Of a stretch of DNA of 64,000 nt, positions 45,448 to 52,211 are shown piece after piece. The notes below the pieces were generated by a model. The model searched no databases. It was given only the letters and a program-made list of their open reading frames with translations, and was not told where the DNA came from. The DNA comes from an uncultured Myxococcales bacterium (GTDB taxonomy: Bacteria; Myxococcota; Myxococcia; Myxococcales; Myxococcaceae). The stretch lies in the NCBI GenBank assembly GCA_937980205.1, contig CALJKW010000079.1, positions 261,764-325,763 on the forward strand. Direction: 5' to 3'. The position numbers and the translations under genes are program-made. The number at the start of each line of letters is the position of its first letter. Positions within the stretch are counted from its first letter, which is position 1.

Positions 45448-45957
45448 ATGAAGGCGCCGCTCGAGCTCGAGACCGAACGACTGAGGCTGCGACAGCTGCG
45501 CGAGACGGATCTCAACGCGCACACCGAGATGATGGCCGACCCCGAGGTGATGCGGTTCCTCGGCGGAGCCCCGATGGATCGCGTGCAGTCGTGGCGCACG
45601 ATGGCCGGCATCCTCGGCCACTGGACGCTGCGGGGCTTCGGCTTCTGGGCGATGGAAGAGAAAGCGACCGGCGTCTTCGTCGGCCGCGGAGGCCTCTGGT
45701 TCCCCGAGGGCTGGCCGATGCTCGAGGTCGGCTGGACGCTCGCGCGCCCCCACTGGGGCAAGGGCTACGCGACCGAGCTCGGGCGCGCCGCGCTCGAGGT
45801 GGCGTGGGGCCAGGGCGCGACCGAGGTGTGCAGCCTCATCATGGCGGACAACCGCCGCTCGATCGCCGTGGCCGAGCGCCTGGGCGAGAAGCTCGTCGGG
45901 CCGGTGCGCGTCACGACGTTCGACTGCCTGCTGTACTCGATCAACCGGCCCGCTTGA
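45448..45957 (+). CDS. GNAT acetyltransferase (RimJ/RimL type)
   Basis: 169 residues from the ATG at 45448. ETERLRLRQLRETDLN is the family start, LEVGWTLARPHWGKGYATE holds the acetyl-CoA-binding motif A (the GKGYA pyrophosphate loop), and VCSLIMADNRRSIAVAERLG is motif B. The substrate is unknown; it is probably a small molecule or protein N-terminus. The last 17 bases overlap the convergent pseudouridine synthase gene. Confidence 0.9.
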   Translation: MKAPLELETERLRLRQLRETDLNAHTEMMADPEVMRFLGGAPMDRVQSWRTMAGILGHWTLRGFGFWAMEEKATGVFVGRGGLWFPEGWPMLEVGWTLARPHWGKGYATELGRAALEVAWGQGATEVCSLIMADNRRSIAVAERLGEKLVGPVRVTTFDCLLYSINRPA

Positions 45958-46789
45958 GGAACGACGTCATGTCGTCGGGCACCGGCGCCTCGAGCTCGAG
46001 CTCTCCGAGCTTGAGGCGCTGCGCGTGCAGCAGGCACCTCGGCGCGGAGGGGTCTCCGCCGTAGAGGCGGTCGCCGGCGATGGGCGCTCCGAGCGCGGTG
46101 AGGTGCGCGCGCAGCTGGTGCGTGCGGCCGGTCTCGGGCATCAGCGCGACGAGCGTCACGGCGCCCTGCTCGACGAGCTCGAAGCGCGTGAACGCGTCGA
46201 TGCCGTTCGCCTTGCGCGTCGCCCGCCAGCGGCCAGGCCGCGAGGGATCGCGCGAGAGCGGCAGATCGATCTCTCCCCGCTCCGGCAGCACGCCCGACGC
46301 GACGACGGCGAGGTAGCGCTTCTTCGCCTTCCCTTCGCGGAACAGCGCGGCGAGCTCGGACGTCGCCTCTCTCGTCTTGCCGAACACGGTCACGCCCGAC
46401 GTCTCGCGATCGAGCCGGTGCACGAGGCCGGCCTCGCGGCCGAGGCGCTTCGAGACGAGCTCGAGCAGGTTCTCTCCGCCCGAGGGCCCGGGCTGGGCGA
46501 GCACGCCGGCCGGCTTGTCGACGGCGATGAGCCGAGCGTCCTCGTGCAGCACGACGAGCGAGCGCGCGCCGGCGGCCGGCGCCGCAGCGCGACCCGACTC
46601 TTCGAGCACCGCGATGATGGGGTCTCCCTGCGAGACGGGCGTCGAGGCGTCACGGCAGCGGCGGCCGGCGAGATACACGGCGCCGGCAGACACGAGGCCG
46701 TTCGCGTCCGCAGAAGACATACCTAACGCCGAGGCGACGGCTTCGCCGATCGTTCCGCGCTTCGCCGCGATGAAGGTACGCCGCTTCAT
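45941..46789 (-). CDS. RluA-family pseudouridine synthase
   Basis: 282 residues from the ATG at 46789. An S4-like RNA-binding segment comes first (VASALGMSSADANGLVSAGAVYLAGRRC). The catalytic domain has VVLHEDARLIAVDKPAGVLAQP, HRLDRETSGV with the catalytic Asp, KRYLAVV and PETGRTHQLRAHL. It isomerises uridine in rRNA or tRNA; the specific site cannot be read from sequence. It diverges from the gene at 46854. Confidence 0.94.
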   Translation of the reverse strand: MKRRTFIAAKRGTIGEAVASALGMSSADANGLVSAGAVYLAGRRCRDASTPVSQGDPIIAVLEESGRAAAPAAGARSLVVLHEDARLIAVDKPAGVLAQPGPSGGENLLELVSKRLGREAGLVHRLDRETSGVTVFGKTREATSELAALFREGKAKKRYLAVVASGVLPERGEIDLPLSRDPSRPGRWRATRKANGIDAFTRFELVEQGAVTLVALMPETGRTHQLRAHLTALGAPIAGDRLYGGDPSAPRCLLHAQRLKLGELELEAPVPDDMTSFLKRAG

Positions 46790-46853
46790 TCCGTCAAGAT
46801 CCTGTGTAGGTGTTGACGAGCGCGCACGCATCGGCGCTCATAGAGCGTAAGGC

Positions 46854-48356
46854 ATGGAGATATCCATCAACGCCCTCGTCGAGCAGGTCGACGAATTTCT
46901 CTACGAGCGGGGCGCGCTGCTGTTCCGCTTCCAGGCGGGGCTTGCCCACGAGCTGCCGCTGTCGAAGGTGCACCAGCGGTTCTCCGAGCTGTCGCGCATC
47001 GAGAGCTTCCAGCGCGTGCGCGAGCTGCTCGCGAGCCCGCGCATCGACGGCCAGAAGAAGGTGGGCCTCAAGCTCCTGCTGAACTTCCTCGGCGACAACC
47101 TCGAGGACGTGCGCACCGCGCCGGCGCACGAGATCATCGCGCAGCTGCTCGCGACGGCCCCGGTGAGCACCGGGCACGTCGACACGGTTCCGCTCGCCGA
47201 GGCGCTGGCCCGGCTGCCCGACGAGCCGCACCGCGACCGCCGCGAGCTGCTCGAGCGCGAGGCCAGCCAGCTTCTGTGGGACCGCCGCGGCGCCTGGGCC
47301 CGCCGCGTCGAGGCCGCGATGGAGCTGGCCGAGGAGCTCAAAGCCCTCAGCTACATCGCCCTGCGCGAAGAGCTCACCGGCGTGCAGCTGCAGCCGCTGG
47401 TCGAAGCCGCCGAGCGCACGCTCGCGATCACCGCCGACGCGTGGAGAGATCTGCTCTCGTACGCGCTCAAGCGGCTCGACCCCACCATCCTCGATCGCGC
47501 CCAGTTCCACGACGCGAAGCGCGCGGCGCAGGCCCCGTGGATGCTCGAGCTCTTCCGGAAAGACGATCTGTTCCCCGCGGTCACACGCTGGCTCTCGGAG
47601 CTCGGGCTCGATCCGAACGCCGAGGGGCGCCTGTCGTTCGACGCGGAAGATCGGCCCGGCAAGCGCACCGGCGCGTTCGTCGCCGAGCTGCGCGTGCCCG
47701 ACGAGCTGCGGCTCGTGGCGCTGCCGCGGAACGGCTTCGAGGGCTACGCCGAGGTGCTGCGCGCGTTCGGGCGTGGGCTGCACCACGCGAACGCGGCGCG
47801 AACGACTCCGCTGCTCGAGCGTCGGCTCGGAGACCAGGCGGTGCCGCGCGCGATCGCCGCGCTCTTCGAGAACGTGATGCTCGACGAGCAGTGGCACCGC
47901 AGGTACCTGCGGGTGCCGCAGGCGCAGGCGCGCGAGGCGGCGCGGCTGTTCGCGTTCCGCCAGGCGATGCGCTTCCGCCGCAAGTGCGCGCTGTTGCCGT
48001 ACGCGCTCGAGCTCTACACGCGCGGCCCGGGGGACGCGATGGCCGACGAGTACCGCCAGCGCATGCAGGCGACGCTCGGCGTGCAGGTGCCGCGCGAGCG
48101 CTTCCTCTACGACGTGCGGCCGATGCTGTTGATGGTGTCGGTGCTGCGCGGCTGGGCGCTCGAGTCGGTGCTGCTGGATCGCCTGCGCGAGCGGTTCAAC
48201 GAAGACTTCTGGAGAAACCCGGCGACGGGCCGGTGGCTCAAAGAGCTCTCTCAACGGGGCCAGCGCGACGACGCCTCGGAGATTGCGCGCCAGCTCGGAG
48301 CCAAGCTCGAGCTCGAAGCCGCAGGCGCCCGACTCGTCAAAGTCATGGGCGCCTGA
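46854..48356 (+). CDS. Uncharacterised protein resembling an inactive M2/M3-type zinc peptidase
   Basis: 500 residues, almost all helical, cytoplasmic. The C-terminal half has the look of M2/M3 gluzincins: EGYAEVLRAFGRGLHHAN where the zinc helix would be, AALFENVMLDEQW in place of the third-ligand helix, and a tail with LRGWALESVLLDRLRERFNEDFW, NPATGRW and GQRDD. In the first motif the expected HExxH reads RAFGR, so the zinc ligands are gone. If the alignment is right this is a pseudo-enzyme. If not, the family is unknown to me. A REP-like hairpin follows its stop. Confidence 0.75.
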   Translation: MEISINALVEQVDEFLYERGALLFRFQAGLAHELPLSKVHQRFSELSRIESFQRVRELLASPRIDGQKKVGLKLLLNFLGDNLEDVRTAPAHEIIAQLLATAPVSTGHVDTVPLAEALARLPDEPHRDRRELLEREASQLLWDRRGAWARRVEAAMELAEELKALSYIALREELTGVQLQPLVEAAERTLAITADAWRDLLSYALKRLDPTILDRAQFHDAKRAAQAPWMLELFRKDDLFPAVTRWLSELGLDPNAEGRLSFDAEDRPGKRTGAFVAELRVPDELRLVALPRNGFEGYAEVLRAFGRGLHHANAARTTPLLERRLGDQAVPRAIAALFENVMLDEQWHRRYLRVPQAQAREAARLFAFRQAMRFRRKCALLPYALELYTRGPGDAMADEYRQRMQATLGVQVPRERFLYDVRPMLLMVSVLRGWALESVLLDRLRERFNEDFWRNPATGRWLKELSQRGQRDDASEIARQLGAKLELEAAGARLVKVMGA

Positions 48357-48362
48357 AAAAAG

Positions 48363-48418
48363 GGGGACAGGCATCTTTTTTGGCGGATGAACGTCCGCGA
48401 AAAAAGATGCCTGTCCCC
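48363..48418. repeat. REP-like palindrome between convergent genes
   Basis: A 19-bp perfect inverted repeat, GGGGACAGGCATCTTTTTT at 48363-48381 and its complement at 48400-48418. Between them lies a G.G mismatch and an inner 5-bp stem (GCGGA/TCCGC) with loop TGAACG. GGGGACAGGC-type arms are the mark of a widespread REP family linked to TnpA_REP (RAYT) transposases. The A/T runs also make it a good terminator in both directions for the genes ending at 48356 and 48427. Only one copy is in the window. Confidence 0.85.
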
Positions 48419-48426
48419 GTTTTGGG

Positions 48427-48732
48427 CTACTTCTTTTTGCGCAGCGCGCGGACGATCTTGTCCTTGTTCGCGTTGCGCGACAGCGCCTGCAGCGGAGCCG
48501 GGGGCGGCGTGTTGCGCGCCTTCATCGCGCGCATGAGCTGCATCTCGATGAGCAACAGCTCGTCGGCGAGCTCGGCGTTGTCGCCGGCAGCGCGCGCGAG
48601 CGGAGCGTTCAGCTCCACCTTCGCGCCGTGCCGCATGCGCAGCGCCTTCTCTTCTTCGGACGTGACGGTCTTCACTTTGCCCAACGCCACCGAGACCTCT
48701 GCTGCCGTCACCACCGCCGTCTTGCGCTCCAT
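48427..48732 (-). CDS. Small hypothetical helical protein
   Basis: 101 residues, Ala/Glu/Lys-rich. EKALRMRHGAKVELNAPL and DELLLIEMQLMRAMKARN are probable helices, and a Lys/Arg tail (RALRKKK) ends it. No known domain. The 271 bp upstream (48733-49003) is shared with nothing on the other strand; I see no named site there, only a G/C-poor stretch near 48825-48845. AGGAGGAAG lies just before the ATG, which supports the start. Confidence 0.7.
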   Translation of the reverse strand: MERKTAVVTAAEVSVALGKVKTVTSEEEKALRMRHGAKVELNAPLARAAGDNAELADELLLIEMQLMRAMKARNTPPPAPLQALSRNANKDKIVRALRKKK

Positions 48733-49003
48733 TTTCTTCCTCCTCTACAGGCCTGTGTTGGACCTGAACAGCCGGCCATGTCGGACGCGGCCAAGCCGCA
48801 TCTGTTGGGCATTGTAGAGATCGAGCACCCCCCCGCAAATTTTCGTCCAACCCCCAGAAAAAGCCTCGAAGTACCGGGCATGTAGCAACACGTAGTTGCT
48901 GATCTGACCGGATCACCGGTTCAGGTATTGGGCGGAAACGCTGGGGGCCGGATCCGCATCGAGGGAAAGACCGTAGTCCGGGGGGCGGGAGGGGCCCAGA
49001 AAA

Positions 49004-50014
49004 TCACTGCGGAGCTTCGTCTTCTTCGGCCGGGGCTTCCTGGCCGCCGGAGAAGCCGGAGGTGCCGCCGTCGGTGCCGGCGCGAGGAATGCCGAAGCGC
49101 TCCATGGCGGCGGCGATGCCGAGGGGCTTGTCCTGGTCGGGGAGGAACTCTTCGGGGGCTTTGAGCTTGGGGTCGACGCCGATGTCGCCCAGCGAGCTCT
49201 TGAGGACGAGCCAGAGATCGGCGGCGGGGCCGGCGTCGTTGGCGACGCCGAGGCGGCCGTCGAGGTTGGTCTGGAGGACGACGCTCGTGTCGGCGTCGAC
49301 CCAGATGGTGCCCTGCAGGGCGCGGGGCTCGCGGGCGTCCCAGAACTGCTGGCGGCGGCGGGTGGTGTCGTCGGGGCCGGCCTTGGCCTGCGGCAACGGA
49401 GGCAGCGGGCGCGGCTCCTGCGCGAGGGCGGGGCCGAGGGAGACGGTGTACTTCCAGGCGGTGCGGCCGGCGATGGTCTCGGTGCCGGCGGCGGTGAGCT
49501 TGAGGCGGCCGCGGAAGAGCGCGTCGAAGTCGCGGATGGCGCCGTAGGTCTCGTTGCGGACGCGCTCGGCCATGCCGCGGTCGCGCTTGCGCTCGCGGAA
49601 CTTGCCGTAGCGGCTCTTGGCGTAGACGGAGCCGTGGACGCGCAAGACCTCGAAGCCCTGGTCGGAGGAGTTGTTCTGAATGGCGTGGAAGTCGCCGCTG
49701 ACGCCGCCGGGGCCGGCGAGGAGGGTGCGGTCTTCGATGAGCCTGGTGTTGCGGCCGGTGCCGCTCCACTCGAAGGTGATCCTGGCGGTGAACTTGTGGG
49801 CGCCGATGCGCTCGGTGGCCTCGGCGGCGCTCATGCCGAGGACGCGGCGGGCGACCTCGGTCTTCTCGGCGACGTCTTCTGGGGGGAGCTTTTCCTTGGC
49901 GGCGGCGACGGCCTGGGGCGGATCTTCGGGGGAGAAGATGCGGGCCTTGGCGGCCTTGTCGACGGGGTCGGTGCAGGCGCCGAGCAGCGCGAGGAGAATG
50001 ATCTTGCGCGTCAC
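49004..50014 (-). CDS. Lipoprotein, possible LolA/LppX-like beta protein
   Basis: 336 residues from the GTG at 50014, chosen because it gives a lipoprotein signal (ILLALLGAC). After an Ala/Glu helix come strands with the pattern FTARITFEWSGTGRNTRLIEDRTLLA, DFHAIQNNSSDQGFEVLRVHGSVYAKS and TIWVDADTSVVLQTNLDGRLGV. These resemble outer-membrane lipoprotein-carrier-like half-barrels. The C-terminus is Gly/Glu-rich and disordered. Function unknown; probably the periplasmic face of the outer membrane. It starts 31 bp from the divergent DUF2058 gene. Confidence 0.68.
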   Translation of the reverse strand: MTRKIILLALLGACTDPVDKAAKARIFSPEDPPQAVAAAKEKLPPEDVAEKTEVARRVLGMSAAEATERIGAHKFTARITFEWSGTGRNTRLIEDRTLLAGPGGVSGDFHAIQNNSSDQGFEVLRVHGSVYAKSRYGKFRERKRDRGMAERVRNETYGAIRDFDALFRGRLKLTAAGTETIAGRTAWKYTVSLGPALAQEPRPLPPLPQAKAGPDDTTRRRQQFWDAREPRALQGTIWVDADTSVVLQTNLDGRLGVANDAGPAADLWLVLKSSLGDIGVDPKLKAPEEFLPDQDKPLGIAAAMERFGIPRAGTDGGTSGFSGGQEAPAEEDEAPQ

Positions 50015-50045
50015 GAGGGCGGGCACCCTAGCATCGGAATTCGGC

Positions 50046-50552
50046 ATGCAGAGCCTCAAAGACAAGCTGCTCAAGGCAGGGTTGGTGACGGAAGCGGACG
50101 CGCAGCGCGCGGCTTCTTCGGCTGGTTCGGGTTCGAAGTCGAACGCGAAGAAGGAGGCGCCGATTCCGAAGCTGCCGCCGCTGCCCGGCAGCCCCGCGGC
50201 TCAACGGCAGCAGTCGCAGAGACAGCTCGAGCTCGACCGGCAGATCCGCGCGAAGGTGCTGGAGACGCAGGTGACTGTCGAAGCGGGCGCGCAAGCGTTC
50301 TACTTCGTAACGAGGAAGGGCAAGGCGCGGCGACTCGACTTGAGCGAGGCCCAGGCCAAGCAGCTCGAGGCGGGTGAGCTCGCGGTCGTCGAGCGGCCCG
50401 ACCCGGGCTCGATCGAGCATGCGCTGGTGCCGGCGAAGGTGGCGCTGGAGCTGAAAGGGTTGTCGGAGAAGGTGGTGCGGTTCCTCAACCTGCCGGGGGT
50501 GGCAGTTGGCTTCGTAGAAACGGACCCACCGCAGGATCCTTCCGGAACGTGA
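50046..50552 (+). CDS. DUF2058 (YaiL-like) nucleoid-associated protein
   Basis: 168 residues. MQSLKDKLLKAGLVTEADAQRA is the family start, with a Lys/Ser/Pro-rich linker, then QLELDRQIRAKVLE and YFVTRKGKARRLDL with a C-terminal beta part (GELAVVERPDPGSIEHALVPAKVA). Members are small nucleic-acid-associated proteins of unclear role. The last 68 bases overlap the 3' end of the convergent HprK-like gene, an unusually long overlap. Confidence 0.85.
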   Translation: MQSLKDKLLKAGLVTEADAQRAASSAGSGSKSNAKKEAPIPKLPPLPGSPAAQRQQSQRQLELDRQIRAKVLETQVTVEAGAQAFYFVTRKGKARRLDLSEAQAKQLEAGELAVVERPDPGSIEHALVPAKVALELKGLSEKVVRFLNLPGVAVGFVETDPPQDPSGT

Positions 50553-51252
50553 GCCGCTGCACGCCGACACGATCGGCCAGCTGCATGACGCGGCGAACGC
50601 ATTCTGGCTGCGACACCTCTTCACTTGCGCCGCGGTAGAGCTGACCGAGCAGCTCGGGCATTGCGTCCGCTGGCCGCACGGAGGCCAGGCGCTCTTCAGG
50701 GCCCTTCTCGAGGAGCAGCAGCGTCTGAAGCTGGACTCCCCCCGGTGCGCCAGGTTGCTCGGTGTCGGAGCGGAACGGCGTGCCGAACAGGCGCCCGTCC
50801 GGGAACAGCTGAACGATCTCGTCCGTGAGCAGCGTCGCGTCTCCGGGCGGAGCGCAGCTCAGCCGTGCGAGCGTCGACTTCCCCGCCGTGCTGTGACCGA
50901 TCGCCGCGAAGCCTCTCGCGCCCCAGGCGAAGCCGCAGCCGTGCATGAGGACCCCGCCCTGACGAAACGTCGATACCTGCCACGCGATCCGTAGCACCGC
51001 CTCGGCTGCCCACTTGTTGTCGGGGATGTGCGCAAGCACGAGGTTGTCTTCGACGCGGTAGAAGCCCCACGGAGCGGGTGAGCCCTCGAGGGCCCGGCCG
51101 CCATCCAGCATCGCAACTCGGCGCAAACACACCGACGCGGTGCCCGGAGCCGTGACGAAATTGCGGTGCAGCGAGCGGTCGCCGGCGAGATCGAGAAGGC
51201 TGAACTCCGCTTCGATGAGCTCAGTGCCGCACCGAACGACCACACTTCTCAT
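50485..51252 (-). CDS. HPr-kinase-like (HprK-related) protein
   Basis: 255 residues. The P-loop is AIGHSTAGKSTLARL (GxxxxGKST). LMHGCGFAWGARGFA before it is the strand-turn that precedes the P-loop in HprK. LLTDEIVQLFP with FGTPFRSDTEQ after it matches the DD/E magnesium region and the downstream loop of HprK-related kinases of peptide-tailoring clusters. The N-terminal third is a separate strand domain. It lacks the N-terminal domain of true HprK, so a role in sugar control is unlikely. ATGA overlap couples it to the S24-GNAT gene. Confidence 0.78.
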   Translation of the reverse strand: MRSVVVRCGTELIEAEFSLLDLAGDRSLHRNFVTAPGTASVCLRRVAMLDGGRALEGSPAPWGFYRVEDNLVLAHIPDNKWAAEAVLRIAWQVSTFRQGGVLMHGCGFAWGARGFAAIGHSTAGKSTLARLSCAPPGDATLLTDEIVQLFPDGRLFGTPFRSDTEQPGAPGGVQLQTLLLLEKGPEERLASVRPADAMPELLGQLYRGASEEVSQPECVRRVMQLADRVGVQRLTFRKDPAVGPFLRSQLPPPAG

Positions 51253-52067
51253 CGATGGGCGAACGCCGCATGAAAACCCGCCTGAGCCGGGTGGATCTCG
51301 GCTCGGAGCAGGTCGGGACCATCGATCGCCGCGATGAGCTGCGTCTCGATTCCGAGACCTTGCAACCTGCGCAGCAGGAAGGCGTGTACCAAGACGCCAC
51401 GATGAACCGCTGCGAGGCCACCGAGGCGTCCGGAGCGCAGCCGGACCCCCGCCACGCGGCCGTCCTCGAAGACCGACTGCAGTTCTGCCCCAGGTGGCGT
51501 GCTCCAACGCGAGAGCGTGAATGCGGCCTCGCGCAAATCGGTGGCGCCCAGTCGCGTGACCGTCGGCTCGAACAAATAGCGGCGGATTGGGATCGTAACG
51601 GGCGCGACGCCGAGCGCGATCGAACGCTGCCAGACAGCGTGGACAGCAGCGCGAAGCGGTGATGCATAAACCTGTTGAAACACACACAGCAGGAGTCGTG
51701 AGACTGGCAGCTCCACACAACCCCGGCGAACCGCGAGGACGCGGCCCAGGGGGCTGAGCCCCTGGTCGATACGGCCGCTCATGCTTGCGGTCACCAGAGG
51801 CCGCGTTTTCAGCACCAAGTGACTCACCAGCGTACCGTCGTCACGACACAACACCGCAATGTCGCCGCGCTGCAGTTCCCCGGTGCGCTCGACCTTGAGC
51901 GCGTCACCGGAAACAAGGACGGGCCACATGCTTCGGCCGCGAGCCTCGATCCACATCACCCTTCCAACCTCGAGCGCACGAAGCAGCTCGGCTGCGCCAG
52001 GTCGACTCACCGAGCCCGGATCGTGCCGACTCGTGTGAACGTCAACATTCAAGCGGATCCGAGACAC
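51249..52067 (-). CDS. S24/S26 peptidase-like domain fused to a GNAT acetyltransferase domain
   Basis: 272 residues from a GTG (uncertain). Residues about 30-125 carry GRSMWPVLVSGDALKVER, RGDIAVLCRDD, LVSHLVL and LGRVLAVRRG, the pattern of S24/S26 signal-peptidase-type domains, with the catalytic Ser in SM. The Lys of true signal peptidases is not evident, and there is no membrane anchor. Residues about 165-272 read as a GNAT fold: GRVAGVRLRSGRLGGLAAVHRGVLVHAFLLRRLQGLGI and HPAQAGFHAAF. Proteins of this look sit in PqqD/HprK clusters of actinobacteria and myxobacteria. Function is unknown. Confidence 0.7.
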   Translation of the reverse strand: MSRIRLNVDVHTSRHDPGSVSRPGAAELLRALEVGRVMWIEARGRSMWPVLVSGDALKVERTGELQRGDIAVLCRDDGTLVSHLVLKTRPLVTASMSGRIDQGLSPLGRVLAVRRGCVELPVSRLLLCVFQQVYASPLRAAVHAVWQRSIALGVAPVTIPIRRYLFEPTVTRLGATDLREAAFTLSRWSTPPGAELQSVFEDGRVAGVRLRSGRLGGLAAVHRGVLVHAFLLRRLQGLGIETQLIAAIDGPDLLRAEIHPAQAGFHAAFAHR

Positions 52068-52076
52068 ACCGTCCCG

Positions 52077-52199
52077 TCACGGGGCACTCGACCGGGAAGG
52101 CGGGATCCGTGCACGCGAGGAGACTGGTCGCGACGGGAAGGACGGTCGACCTGACTGACGGCTTTCGCCAGGGTCGTCTGCGCAGCGCATGCTCGACAT
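52077..52199 (-). CDS. Possible 40-residue Ser/Arg/Pro-rich small ORF
   Basis: An ATG-started frame of 40 codons between the giant lipoprotein gene and the S24-GNAT gene, in the same frame as the latter and separated from its GTG by a TGA and three codons. About a quarter of the residues are Ser. No Shine-Dalgarno is clear. In a cluster with PqqD- and HprK-like genes a short peptide gene is worth noting, but a chance frame in GC-rich DNA is equally likely. Confidence 0.2.
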   Translation of the reverse strand: MSSMRCADDPGESRQSGRPSFPSRPVSSRARIPPSRSSAP

Positions 52200-52211
52200 C
52201 AGTCGTGGAAC

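Noticed and set aside
48921..49769. Minus-strand frame with dense Pro/Arg/His repeats
   Set aside because: It is out of frame with the lipoprotein gene at 49004-50014, and its repeats arise from the CGG/GCC-rich sequence.
52077..52199. Selenocysteine or read-through TGA joining the small ORF to the S24-GNAT gene
   Set aside because: No SECIS-like hairpin is evident and the S24 domain is complete without the upstream part.
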